DNA of 64,000 nucleotides from assembly GCF_900142095.1 (NCBI RefSeq), contig NZ_FQZP01000008.1:1-64000 (forward strand). The letters are read 5' to 3'. Below, in pieces: positions 33,962 to 43,644 of the stretch. The first letter of the stretch is position 1. Every line of letters begins with the position of its first letter. Source of the DNA: Thermoclostridium caenicola (lineage in GTDB: Bacteria > Bacillota > Clostridia > DSM-8532). Position numbers and translations under genes: made by a program. The notes below the pieces were generated by a model that did not search any database, was not told the DNA's origin, and worked only from the letters and a program-made list of their open reading frames with translations.

Positions 33962-36900
33962 ATGAGAAACCTTAAGAAGATTCTCGCAGTGATTACCGTC
34001 ATTGCAATGCTTGCATCCATGATGGTAGTTCCTGCACTTGCTGAGGGTTTCAAGTATGAGAACGAGGCTAAAGTTCTCAACGACTTGGGACTCATGGCAG
34101 GTTATGGCCTTGGCGATGAAGTGAACAGAGCCCAGGGTATCGTCTTCGCTCTTAAGGCAGCTGGTAAGGCGGCTGAGGTAGAAGCCATGACCGACGAAGA
34201 AGCTGCCCAGATTCTCGACGAACTGGTTGTTGACAAGGACCAGGTTCCCGCTTGGGCAGTGAAGTGGGTAGCATACGCTGTTAAGAACGGCTTCACCTCC
34301 GGTGTTGACGCTTCCGTTGCTCCGAAGGTTAAGTTTGCTCCCCTGCAGTCCATGACCGCAGCCGAACTCCTTGTATGGCTCATGAACATCGGTATGGGCT
34401 ACAAGGTAGGTACAGATGTATCTGTATCCGAGGCTGTTAACGCCGGCATCATCACTCTGAGCCAGGCTATGGAGTTTGGTCCGAAGACCGCTCTCATCCG
34501 TGATGATGTAGCTGGTATTCTCTTTGGCGCTGCTAAGAATGGCGTAAACGCTGATGGCAAGAAGTTCATCGAGTCCCTCATCGAAGCTGGCTTTGTTTCT
34601 GAAGAGGCCGCTATCGCAGCTGGTCTTATTGAACCCAAGCCTGCTAAGCTCGAGGTTGTTGGTGTATCCGCTACCAACCTGAAGCAGCTGGTTGTTGAGT
34701 TCAACATGCCTATCAAGAAGGCTGGTGACAAGGACAACTATTCCATCGAGACTGAGGATGCTCAGGCTAAGATCGACGAGGAGACCAACTTCGAACTTCA
34801 GGATGACAAGAAGACTGTTGTCATCACTCTGACCAATGCTGCAGCCCAGCAGGAAGTTATCGATCTCAAGATCAAGGGCATTGAGTCTGAGAGCGGTCTG
34901 AAGCTTGATGAAACCGTTATTAAGGACATTGAGCTGAAGGATACCACCATTCCTCAGGCTATATCCGCTGAAGTAGTTGGTAAGTACACCATTAAGGTGA
35001 AGTTCAGCGAACCGATCGGTGAACCGCCTGCAGATGGCAAGGATGTTGACGATTTCTTCAGCGTTGATGATGGCGAGTACCTGATCGAGAAGATCGAGAA
35101 GTTCAACAATGATACCGAGCTCAACGTAACCCTGTACTCTGCTCTTGAAGAGGGTACCGTTACTATCGAGGCTAAGCCTGCAATCAAGGACTACGCCGGA
35201 TTCGGTATCACCAAGAAGACCTTCACTCTCGATGTGGTTAAGGATGAAACCGCTCCTGTAGTAGTAGGCTACAAGGATGCCAAGCCCACCGAGGTTACCC
35301 TTATCTTTGATGAAGACATCGTTCTTCTCGAGGAACCCACCACCGAGGAAGAAGTTGACGGCAAGACCGTTATGACCTATAAGGGTATGGAATTCCTCGA
35401 AAACTTCTATCACACCAACAAGAACAACACGGCTTATGATCTGAAGGCCAGCGGAAAAGAACTGACCATCAAGTTCGAAGATGATTACAAGCTGCCTGAA
35501 GGTCGTGCATACATCTACATTGAGAAGGAAGTCCTGCAGGATCTGTGGGAAAACAAGAACGCCAAGATCTCTTACGTCGTAGAGGTAACCCTTGACACTG
35601 AGCCTCCTGTCATTGAGAAGATCGAGCAGGACGGCGAAAGCGCTATCAAGGTGACATTCAGCGAAGATCTCGACGCTGATACTGCCGAAAATGTAGAAAA
35701 CTACACCATCCTCAAGGACGGTAAGGAAGTAGAGGATATTATCTCCGGCGCTTCCCTGATTGAGAGCAAGGTCGTTAAGATCACATTCAATGATGATCTT
35801 TCCGGCGACTACACCCTCGTAGCACAGAAGGTTGAGGACAAAGCCGGTAACGCAATGTCCAAGACAACCGTTGCCTTCACCATGAAGGATACCACTGCTC
35901 CTGTGGTTAAGGGTGCTAAGCTCTACTATGCAGACAATGCTAAGAAGCAGACGCTCAAGGTAACCTTCAGCGAAGCTATGGCAGTCAGCGGTGCATACTC
36001 TGTGCTTGATCTTGAAAAGTATGCTCTCTCATTCGGTAGCGAGAAGATCTTCCTTGACGACTGGAAGAATGCTTCCATCAAGGCGGTTGACAACAACAAG
36101 GCCGTGGAAATCAAGCTGCCGTATGATAATGCGGAAGCTGTAGAAGATGGTAAGCAGTTCGCACTTGATGTAGTAGGCTTGACCCTTGAAATCGCCAGGG
36201 TTGCTGACGCTGCCGGCAATAAGATGAAGGAATTCAAATTTGACGTTCTTTCAATCGATGAGGCTGGTAACGTATCGATTGACAAGGTTGAACTGACAGC
36301 AGAAGATACTGTTGTTGTCACCTTCAAGGATAAGCTGACCACGTTCAAGACCACCGACTTCTACAGAAAGAGCGGCAGCACGATTGAATCTGCGCTGAAG
36401 GATACTTCCGGTGATGCCATCGAGATTGCAAGGATCAGGCATTCTGTGAATAAGGACGGTAACAGTGAGGTAACGCTTGTTCTCGATGAAGGTTTCAAGA
36501 CCACTGTAATGGCAGGCGGTGACTGGAAGTTCCGGATCCTCGTTAATGAGGAGGGTGAGGCTGAGTCCGCAAATGTCTACGGTGAAACCATCGAGATAGA
36601 AGAAAAGGACGTTGAGGATAAGGCTGCTCCTGTTGTCAAGGAAGTTTACTTCGTTGACCTCGACGATAGCAGTCTCGCCGATAGCCATACCTACAAGGGT
36701 AAGGACATGATCCTGGTTGTCTTCTCCGAAGCTATCGATGACTCTACAGTTCGTGGCGATAATAAGGTAAGCGGATTCAGCGTTTCCGGTAACAAGGCCG
36801 AGCTGAGCGAAGCCTACCTGCTGGACGAGGGAATCATCGTGACGGTTGGCACAGAGGACAAGACAATTGCTGCTAATACCGCAGTTGTTCTCATCGGTAA

Positions 36901-37033
36901 GAACTTCAACAAGTACGTTGATGTATCTTACAACGACTCCTTTGGTATGGCTGACGCCGCCTCCAATAAGGTGAAGTCCTTCGACAGGAAAGACACATTG
37001 AAGGTTGCTGACACAGATTATACACCCTGGTAA
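33962..37033 (+). CDS. S-layer protein, SLH-like anchor and Ig-like repeats (paralogue 1)
   Basis: A 1023-residue exported protein. The signal peptide ends near MMVVPALAEG (cleavage about residue 27). Residues ~30-220 hold three atypical SLH-like repeats (LMAGYGLGDEVNRAQGIVFA, WVAYAVKNGFTSGVDAS, then KTALIRDDVAGILFGAA). The rest is a series of acidic, lysine-rich Ig-like domains with recurring KVTFSEDLDADT/KVKFSEPI/KVTFSEAMAVSG strands, as in bacterial Ig-like S-layer proteins. SLH repeats bind the pyruvylated cell-wall polymer; the Ig part forms the lattice. Codon use is strongly biased to GGT, GCT and AAG, unlike neighbours, as expected for one of the most abundant proteins. It has a strong promoter, a structured leader and its own terminator. 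Confidence 0.88.
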   Translation: MRNLKKILAVITVIAMLASMMVVPALAEGFKYENEAKVLNDLGLMAGYGLGDEVNRAQGIVFALKAAGKAAEVEAMTDEEAAQILDELVVDKDQVPAWAVKWVAYAVKNGFTSGVDASVAPKVKFAPLQSMTAAELLVWLMNIGMGYKVGTDVSVSEAVNAGIITLSQAMEFGPKTALIRDDVAGILFGAAKNGVNADGKKFIESLIEAGFVSEEAAIAAGLIEPKPAKLEVVGVSATNLKQLVVEFNMPIKKAGDKDNYSIETEDAQAKIDEETNFELQDDKKTVVITLTNAAAQQEVIDLKIKGIESESGLKLDETVIKDIELKDTTIPQAISAEVVGKYTIKVKFSEPIGEPPADGKDVDDFFSVDDGEYLIEKIEKFNNDTELNVTLYSALEEGTVTIEAKPAIKDYAGFGITKKTFTLDVVKDETAPVVVGYKDAKPTEVTLIFDEDIVLLEEPTTEEEVDGKTVMTYKGMEFLENFYHTNKNNTAYDLKASGKELTIKFEDDYKLPEGRAYIYIEKEVLQDLWENKNAKISYVVEVTLDTEPPVIEKIEQDGESAIKVTFSEDLDADTAENVENYTILKDGKEVEDIISGASLIESKVVKITFNDDLSGDYTLVAQKVEDKAGNAMSKTTVAFTMKDTTAPVVKGAKLYYADNAKKQTLKVTFSEAMAVSGAYSVLDLEKYALSFGSEKIFLDDWKNASIKAVDNNKAVEIKLPYDNAEAVEDGKQFALDVVGLTLEIARVADAAGNKMKEFKFDVLSIDEAGNVSIDKVELTAEDTVVVTFKDKLTTFKTTDFYRKSGSTIESALKDTSGDAIEIARIRHSVNKDGNSEVTLVLDEGFKTTVMAGGDWKFRILVNEEGEAESANVYGETIEIEEKDVEDKAAPVVKEVYFVDLDDSSLADSHTYKGKDMILVVFSEAIDDSTVRGDNKVSGFSVSGNKAELSEAYLLDEGIIVTVGTEDKTIAANTAVVLIGKNFNKYVDVSYNDSFGMADAASNKVKSFDRKDTLKVADTDYTPW

Positions 37034-37066
37034 TTAGCGGCACAGACTTTCGATGTGCTGAGACGG

Positions 37067-37102
37067 AGAGAGGTTGGTTGAAAACCAACCTCTCTTCTTT
37101 TA
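37067..37102 (+). terminator. Intrinsic terminator of the first S-layer gene
   Basis: AGAGAGGTTGGTT (37067-37079) pairs perfectly with AACCAACCTCTCT (37083-37095) around GAA, followed by TCTTTT. Confidence 0.88.
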
Positions 37103-37143
37103 ACAAAGTAAGGCTGTCAAAATGCTAAGTAGGAGGAATGGTA

Positions 37144-37542
37144 TTGAGGAAAGTAATTACAGTAATTTTTTTAGTAGTCATTCTTCTTGTGATCGGTGCA
37201 TGCACAGGTAAACTGGAAGGCAAAATTGAATTGTATGCCTGGTACAATGAAGATACGGGAGAATTGCTGACACCCATTGAGTATGTAAAAACAGGTCAAA
37301 TCGCGTACGTTTTTTTTGATTACGGAAAGCCAATGAATTACGACAGCATCACCATGTCAGTTTTCAGAAACAGCGGAAACGGAAGGTCTAGCTACTATGA
37401 TGATTTTATGATCATAGATCCGAATACCTCGAAGGTCATTTTTTCAATGGAGATTAATGAAGCTGCGGAATACGAGATCGTAATTTACTTTGAAGATCCT
37501 GATAATCCAATAGCAAAGAAAAAGTTGTATGTATTTGACTGA
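37144..37542 (+). CDS. Small lipoprotein, 132 residues
   Basis: A lipoprotein signal (KVITVIFLVVILLVIGAC, lipobox IGAC) is followed by a short beta-rich domain of about 110 residues with no recognised family (IELYAWYNEDTGELLTPIEY, SITMSVFRNSGNGRSSYYDD). It is probably attached to the outer face of the membrane. AGGAGG is seven bases before the TTG at 37144; the ATG at 37138 overlaps that site. It is more AT-rich than the S-layer genes flanking it and lies after the first S-layer terminator, so it needs its own promoter or read-through. Confidence 0.7.
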   Translation: MRKVITVIFLVVILLVIGACTGKLEGKIELYAWYNEDTGELLTPIEYVKTGQIAYVFFDYGKPMNYDSITMSVFRNSGNGRSSYYDDFMIIDPNTSKVIFSMEINEAAEYEIVIYFEDPDNPIAKKKLYVFD

Positions 37543-37789
37543 AAGTTTCGGTAATCGTGTGAATAATGCGATATAAAGAAGCAATTTTATTTGCCTTGAC
37601 TAAATGATGACTGATATTTTACAAAGATATTAAGAATTCGGTATATGCCTTGAAGGTTGATTTCCGTTGGCTTATCATTAATATACAAGCTGGTTGTATT
37701 ATCCACTCGGAGCACACGTTATCCGGCTCACAGTTAATGACATCTCAGAAGTATAATCCAAAAGAAAAATCCTGGAGGGGGATATCACG

Positions 37790-40789
37790 ATGAAAAAACT
37801 AAAGAAGATCTTTGCTTTGGTTGCCGTCATTACCATGCTTGCATCCATGATGGCCGCTCCGGTGTTTGCCGAGAGCTACAAGTACGAGAAGGAAGCGGTC
37901 ATACTCAATCAGCTTGGGCTTATGGCAGGCTATGGTCTTGGCGATCAGGTCAACAGGGTGCAGGGTATTATCTTTGCCCTCAAGGCAGCTGGTAAAGCAG
38001 ACGAAGTGGAAGCCATGACCGACGTTGAAGCTGCCTATATTGTTTCGCAATACGTAGTGGACGCAGCCCAGGTTCCCGACTGGGGCAGAAAATGGGTGGC
38101 ATATGCTGTGAAGTATGGCTATACCTCCGGTGTCGATGCTTCCGTTGCACCGAAAGTAAAATTTGCGCCAATGCAGAAGATGGCCGCATCAGAATTCCTG
38201 GTATGGCTTATGAACATCGGTATGGGCTATAAAGTCGGTACAAATAACTCAGTATCCGAGTCCAGAAATGCCGGTATCATTTCACTGGGCCAGGAAATCG
38301 ATTTAAGAGTGAAGGACGCGCTCATCCGTGACGATATTGCCGGTATCCTCTATGGCGCCTGCAAGAACGGTGTATGCGCAGATGGCAGGACCTTTATACA
38401 GTCCTTGATTGATGCAGGCTTTATCACGGAAGTGGCTGCCATAGCTGCCGGATTTATTGAACCAGAAGCCGAACCGGAACCCGAGCCGGAGCCTGATGAG
38501 CTTGAAGTTGTCGAAGTAAGCACAACTAACCTGAAGCAGTTGTTTGTCGAGTTTAATCTGTCTCTCAAGGACGCAGGAGACGAGAGCAACTATATTATTG
38601 AGACCGATGATGCTCAGGCCGTTATTGACGAAGATTCAAACTTCGAACTCTCGGAAGACAAGAAGACTGTAATTATTACATTGACTGAAGCTGCTGCACA
38701 ACAGGAAGTCATCGATCTTACCATCAGGGATATAGAGGCTGAAAATGGCTTGATGCTTGATGAAACCACCATCGAAGACATTGAGTTGAAGGATACGACT
38801 CTTCCTAAGGCTGTATCTGCATCAGTTGTAGGCCAATACACCATTAAGGTTGTCTTCAGTGAACCGATCATGATTCCCGAAGAGGGAGACGATCCGGATC
38901 TTTATTTTACAGTTGACAACGGTGATTACCTCATTGAAAAGATTGAAAAGGTCAACAACGATACAGAGCTCAATATTACCCTTTTCTCAGGTCTTGAGGA
39001 AGGGACCGTAAAGGTTGAGGCTAAACCAGCAATTAAGGACTATGCCGGTTTTGGTATCACAAAGAAGACCTTCGATCTCAAAGTGAAGGAAGACAAGGAT
39101 GGCCCCGTTGTGGTAAGCTATAAAAATGCAAAACCCACGGAAGTGACTCTCATCTTCAACGAAGACATTGAACTTGTCGAAAAAGCCGATTTAGATGATG
39201 AGTATTCGGACGATTACCTGGAGATGTTCTATCACACCAACAGGAACAATCCTGCCTCCAGCCTGAAAGTAAGCGGCAAAGAGCTTACGATTGACTTTAC
39301 GGACAGCAAACTTCCTCCTGGCCAGGCATACATTTATATTGCTGAAGATGCGGTGCAGGACCTGTGGGGTAACACGAACAAAAAAATCTCTTACGTTGTG
39401 GAAGTGTCCAAAGACAATGATCCGGTTACGTTATTAAAAGTTGAGCAAGAGGATGAAAGCACTATTATACTGACTTTCAATAAGGTGCTTGATGAAGCTA
39501 CGGCTGAAGATATTGATAACTACACGATCCTTGACAAGAACGGCAAGACAGATAAGGACATCATAGACGACGCTGTACTTGGAAAGGATGGCAAGACCGT
39601 TACAATTAACTTTACCGAAGAACTTTACGGTAGTTATTCCATAGTGGTTCAGAATGTGGAGGACCTTGTAGGCAATGTCATTAAAAAGACTACAAAATCC
39701 TTCACCATGAAGGACATGACAATACCTGGGGACTTCGAGGCAAGGATTTATAATCCGGGTAAGAAAGGGCAGACGCTTAAGGTCAACTTCAATGACACCA
39801 TGGCTACCGACGGCAGGTACTCAGTCCTGGACCTTGAAAAATATGCAATCATTCTCGCTTCGGGGAAGACCGTTAGCCTTGACGACATGAAGGGTGTATC
39901 CATCAAGAGCGTCGACAACAACAGGGCTGTTGAAATCAGGATACCTTCTTCAGAAGATGTGGAGAAGAAAAAGAACCCTGAAAGATATGTGGATTTTTAC
40001 GACTTCTCCGATACGGCCGATTACGTTAAGGGCGGCGTGTCCTACATCAGCGAGGAGCTGATCATTACCAGGGTTGCGGATGCTTCCGGTAACAAGACGG
40101 CTTCCAACCTGAACTATGTTGCCATTGCGCTGTCCGGACAGTTTGGCCTGAAGAATAGCGAGGATGCCGTTGCTTTGACTGATAAGAATACTATCACCAT
40201 CACGCTGAATGACAAGATTACAACATATAAGTCCGGAGATTTTGAAGACGCGGTTTACTACTATAATGAAAAGACCGGAAAAGATGTTCCTGTGCGTGTC
40301 ACCAGGCCCAGGCATACGATCAACTCAGACGGCCTCAGCGTGATAACTCTCACCCTGAGCGGTTGGAACAGCACAGAGGTATCCTTTGACGGCAAGACCC
40401 TCATGGTGGAAGTCACCGGCGCCTCTTCAAAGAACGCCTACGGTGAAGCCGTCAAGATTCCTGAGACCGAGGTTGTTGACAGGGCTGCGCCGGAGGTTGT
40501 CGGCGTCTACTATGACGAAGACAGGAACGGTGAAGGATACATTATTGTGGAGTTCTCCGAGGAGCTGGATCCCAAGACCTACGCGCCCAACAGCAAGAAC
40601 GGTTTCTCCGTTTCCGGCGGAAGCGCCAAACTGGAGAGTGTTGAACTGGATGGCAAATACATCTATCTGTATGGCGAGAACCTGAAGAGGACCACAGATG
40701 TATCCTACAACTCGGTATTTGGCCTGGCAGATCGCGAGCGTAATACGGTGAAATCTTTCACCTGGACTGACACGCTGAAAGATTTCTAA
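37790..40789 (+). CDS. S-layer protein, SLH-like anchor and Ig-like repeats (paralogue 2)
   Basis: A 999-residue paralogue of the upstream S-layer protein. It shares the signal peptide (ITMLASMMAAPVFAESYKYE), the atypical SLH-like block (LMAGYGLGDQVNRVQGIIFA; KVKFAPMQKMAASEFLVWLM) and the Ig-like domains in the same order. A Glu-Pro linker (EPEAEPEPEPEPDE, about residue 225) separates anchor and repeats and is absent from paralogue 1. Identity is highest in the anchor and first domains and falls toward the C-terminus. Codon bias is less extreme than in paralogue 1, suggesting lower expression. GGAGGGGG precedes the ATG. No strong promoter is obvious in the 247-base gap; TTGATT at 37657-37662 is a weak candidate. 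Confidence 0.87.
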   Translation: MKKLKKIFALVAVITMLASMMAAPVFAESYKYEKEAVILNQLGLMAGYGLGDQVNRVQGIIFALKAAGKADEVEAMTDVEAAYIVSQYVVDAAQVPDWGRKWVAYAVKYGYTSGVDASVAPKVKFAPMQKMAASEFLVWLMNIGMGYKVGTNNSVSESRNAGIISLGQEIDLRVKDALIRDDIAGILYGACKNGVCADGRTFIQSLIDAGFITEVAAIAAGFIEPEAEPEPEPEPDELEVVEVSTTNLKQLFVEFNLSLKDAGDESNYIIETDDAQAVIDEDSNFELSEDKKTVIITLTEAAAQQEVIDLTIRDIEAENGLMLDETTIEDIELKDTTLPKAVSASVVGQYTIKVVFSEPIMIPEEGDDPDLYFTVDNGDYLIEKIEKVNNDTELNITLFSGLEEGTVKVEAKPAIKDYAGFGITKKTFDLKVKEDKDGPVVVSYKNAKPTEVTLIFNEDIELVEKADLDDEYSDDYLEMFYHTNRNNPASSLKVSGKELTIDFTDSKLPPGQAYIYIAEDAVQDLWGNTNKKISYVVEVSKDNDPVTLLKVEQEDESTIILTFNKVLDEATAEDIDNYTILDKNGKTDKDIIDDAVLGKDGKTVTINFTEELYGSYSIVVQNVEDLVGNVIKKTTKSFTMKDMTIPGDFEARIYNPGKKGQTLKVNFNDTMATDGRYSVLDLEKYAIILASGKTVSLDDMKGVSIKSVDNNRAVEIRIPSSEDVEKKKNPERYVDFYDFSDTADYVKGGVSYISEELIITRVADASGNKTASNLNYVAIALSGQFGLKNSEDAVALTDKNTITITLNDKITTYKSGDFEDAVYYYNEKTGKDVPVRVTRPRHTINSDGLSVITLTLSGWNSTEVSFDGKTLMVEVTGASSKNAYGEAVKIPETEVVDRAAPEVVGVYYDEDRNGEGYIIVEFSEELDPKTYAPNSKNGFSVSGGSAKLESVELDGKYIYLYGENLKRTTDVSYNSVFGLADRERNTVKSFTWTDTLKDF

Positions 40790-40808
40790 AGAAAAATTAA
40801 AGCCTGAT

Positions 40809-40841
40809 GAAGAGGTTGGCTCGGTCCAGCCTCTTCGTTTT
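40809..40841 (+). terminator. Intrinsic terminator of the second S-layer gene
   Basis: GAAGAGGTTGG (40809-40819) pairs with CCAGCCTCTTC (40826-40836, with G-U), followed by GTTTTG. Confidence 0.78.
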
Positions 40842-41013
40842 GTAATTTCATCTATTTTATAGAAATCCATATCCTATCTCCTGATATATGGCACAACATA
40901 ATTACTGTATAATTAATAACCAGACTTGATGGGATCCCCTCACTGGTTTATTATTAATATAAATAACGTTTTAAAATTTTCGTTTTCTACTATTTACAAA
41001 GGGGCGCGTTATC

Positions 41014-42321
41014 TTGAAGATTGCAATTGCAGGAACAGGCTATGTGGGGCTGGTAACAGGTGTTGTCTTGGCTCATTTGGGGCATGAAATAATCTGTATG
41101 GACATTGACGCAGACAAGATTGAAAAGCTCAAGAAAGGTATTTGCCCAATATTTGAGCCTGGATTGCCGGAACTGATGGCTGAAAATGCATCCAGACTGA
41201 CATTTACTACGGATTATTCGGCAGCCTATTCGGATGCTGACGCCATATTCATAGCTGTAGGGACACCTGAGAAGATGGACGGTTCCGCAAATTTATCTTA
41301 TGTTTTTGCTGTAGCCGGCCAAATTGCTGAATCGGCAAAGCGGGACTGCATCGTTGTGGTTAAGTCCACTGTGCCTATTGGGACTAATGATAAGGTTGAA
41401 CAGTACATAAAAAAACATTTGAAGCATGATGTTAACATAGAAGTTGTCTCAAATCCTGAATTTCTGTCCCAAGGAACAGCCGTAAGGGACATGCTCCATG
41501 GCAGCCGTATTGTTGTTGGTGCGGAAAGCGAAGAAGCTCGTAAAGCAATGGCTGAGATCTATAAAGGCATGAATCAGCCTATCGTTTTCACCAACCGGCG
41601 CAGCGCCGAAATGATCAAATATGCCTCCAACGATTTTCTGGCACTAAAAATATCCTTCATTAACGAAATTGCCAATTTGTGCGAAGTGCTTGGCGCCGAT
41701 GTGGAAGATGTGGCGCGAGGCATGGGCATGGATCCGCGCATCGGCGATAAATTTCTGAAGGCCGGTATAGGATATGGTGGTTCCTGTTTTCCAAAGGATA
41801 CAAAAGCATTGCATTGGCTGGGTAATTACCATGACCATGAACTAAAAACCATTAAGGCGGCAATAGAAGTAAACGAAAATCAAAAATTACGGCTGATCAA
41901 AAAAGCTAGAAAATATTACGATACCTTTGAAGGATTAGCAATCGCGGTTTTAGGACTCACGTTCAAACCCGGTACCGACGACCTACGTGAGGCACCTTCT
42001 TTAACAATTGTTCCAATCCTACTGGATGATGGTGCAATCGTAAAAGCTTATGATCCATGCGGTATGGAACGGTTTAAGCAAAAGGTTAACGGAAGTATTA
42101 TGTACTGCGGGACACCGGAGGAAGCATTGAAGGATGCCGATATCTGTTTTATTCTTACTGAGTGGCCCCAGATAACATCGCTAAAGCCCGAAGTGTTTTT
42201 ATCCATGAAACGGCCTATAATATTGGATGGGCGCAACTGCTACAAGCTTGAGGACATGGAAGGTCATGACTTGGTTTACGAATCCATAGGAAGAAGAGTC
42301 ATTCAAAAATTAAAGCCTTGA
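41014..42321 (+). CDS. ugd: UDP-glucose 6-dehydrogenase
   Basis: A 435-residue UDP-glucose/GDP-mannose dehydrogenase family enzyme that oxidises UDP-glucose to UDP-glucuronate, giving acidic sugar for the polysaccharide. The N-terminal Rossmann fold is KIAIAGTGYVGLVTGVVLA. The catalytic Cys lies in GYGGSCFPKDTKAL, and GLTFKPGTDDLREAPS opens the C-terminal substrate domain. The start is the TTG at 41014, with AAGGGG about 11 bases upstream. It is the first gene of the polysaccharide locus. Confidence 0.95.
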   Translation: MKIAIAGTGYVGLVTGVVLAHLGHEIICMDIDADKIEKLKKGICPIFEPGLPELMAENASRLTFTTDYSAAYSDADAIFIAVGTPEKMDGSANLSYVFAVAGQIAESAKRDCIVVVKSTVPIGTNDKVEQYIKKHLKHDVNIEVVSNPEFLSQGTAVRDMLHGSRIVVGAESEEARKAMAEIYKGMNQPIVFTNRRSAEMIKYASNDFLALKISFINEIANLCEVLGADVEDVARGMGMDPRIGDKFLKAGIGYGGSCFPKDTKALHWLGNYHDHELKTIKAAIEVNENQKLRLIKKARKYYDTFEGLAIAVLGLTFKPGTDDLREAPSLTIVPILLDDGAIVKAYDPCGMERFKQKVNGSIMYCGTPEEALKDADICFILTEWPQITSLKPEVFLSMKRPIILDGRNCYKLEDMEGHDLVYESIGRRVIQKLKP

Positions 42322-42360
42322 TATGTTAAAATAATATATGTCAACTATTTGGAGGTACCT

Positions 42361-43560
42361 ATGAAGAGATTTAGGGAATTTTTAAAGCGAATTTTACCAC
42401 CTCCTGTAAAATCCTTCATGCGTGAAGTCAAGAATATATTAAAAGCTATTGGTGACAGTAAAAAAGAGCTTAAGACCCAGATTGAAAAGCTCACAAATGA
42501 GACTGCCTCCATCAAAGCACATTTAAAAGCACAGAATGAAGAACTGAAACGTCTGTACGTATTATTTGAATCTGTCAATCGTGATTACCTAAGGATCTTC
42601 AATGAAAGTAAAGAAGAACGTGAACAGCTGCGTAAGGAATATCAAACCGAGCGGCAACAACTATTGACAGAGTATAAGGATAGAATAGAACGCTATACTA
42701 AAATACTTGAGGACTCCGAAAAGAAGTATGCTCAAATTACAGAGTTGCTAAGCAAGTCTGAAAACGTTTTGCGTGAATCAATTTTAGACAATCGTGATTT
42801 GCTGGAAAAAGCCCATAAAACATTGGATACTAAATTAAGCGAGCAAACTAACGAGTTGAGTGTTATTAAGCAAAAAGCTGAAAAGGCGATGCGTTCTGCA
42901 TCTGAGGCTGTTTGGGCAGAAGTATTCAATAGCGCGATAAAAAACTGTTCATGGCTTAAGGATGTATCGCTGTCTCCTGGTCGTTGGGCGGTTGGTTATC
43001 CCTACCTTTATGTTATGTTCAGAATACTTAATGAGTTGCGTCCTAAATCCATATTAGAGTTCGGGCTTGGACAGAGCACACGAATGATTGCACAATATGC
43101 GGCAGCAAATAAGGATGTAAAACACTATGTTGTTGAACATGATAAAAACTGGATAGAGTTTTTCGGAAATGACTGCATTTTGCCCGAAAATACTGAAATC
43201 GTAGTACTTGATTATGATTTTGTATCATACAAAGAGGCGAAAAAAGTGCGTATATATAAAGGGGCATCAATGGTTTTTCAGAATATGAAATTTGATTATA
43301 TTAGTATTGATGGTCCTTTAGGCGGTGATATGGATAGTTATTCCAGAATAGATATACTTAATCTTTTACCCGATTGCTTAAAGGATAGCTTTATTATAAT
43401 GCTTGATGATTATAACCGTTTAGCGGAACAGAATACGGGCAGAGAGATAGAGAGAATACTAAAGGAAAACGGGATTGCATTCAAAGCGAGTACTTATTAT
43501 GGAGATAAGGATATAAGAATTTGGTGTTCACAAGATTTAGCCTTCTACTGCTCGCTATAA
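42361..43560 (+). CDS. Coiled-coil protein with C-terminal SAM-dependent methyltransferase-like domain
   Basis: A 399-residue protein. Residues ~20-190 are almost entirely charged coiled coil (ELKTQIEKLTNETASIKAHL; RDLLEKAHKTLDTKLSEQ). Residues ~215-399 form a class I methyltransferase-like fold with the motif ILEFGLGQSTRMIAQYAA and a later acidic strand, FDYISIDGPLGG. It lies between ugd and glf. In ABC-exported polysaccharides, a coiled-coil methyltransferase (WbdD in Escherichia coli O9a) caps the chain and measures its length; this protein could play such a part, but that is inference. GGAGG is five bases before the ATG at 42361. Confidence 0.72.
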   Translation: MKRFREFLKRILPPPVKSFMREVKNILKAIGDSKKELKTQIEKLTNETASIKAHLKAQNEELKRLYVLFESVNRDYLRIFNESKEEREQLRKEYQTERQQLLTEYKDRIERYTKILEDSEKKYAQITELLSKSENVLRESILDNRDLLEKAHKTLDTKLSEQTNELSVIKQKAEKAMRSASEAVWAEVFNSAIKNCSWLKDVSLSPGRWAVGYPYLYVMFRILNELRPKSILEFGLGQSTRMIAQYAAANKDVKHYVVEHDKNWIEFFGNDCILPENTEIVVLDYDFVSYKEAKKVRIYKGASMVFQNMKFDYISIDGPLGGDMDSYSRIDILNLLPDCLKDSFIIMLDDYNRLAEQNTGREIERILKENGIAFKASTYYGDKDIRIWCSQDLAFYCSL

Positions 43561-43644
43561 ACCGTAAGGATTATTATTGTGTGTGGATTACATCCTTAGT
43601 AATCTGCATATTATTCAGCCCTTTTAGCTAGGAAAGGATAAACA

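Noticed and set aside
33860-35413. 517-residue open frame on the minus strand
   Set aside because: Antisense to the first S-layer gene, whose biased codon use removes stops from the opposite strand.
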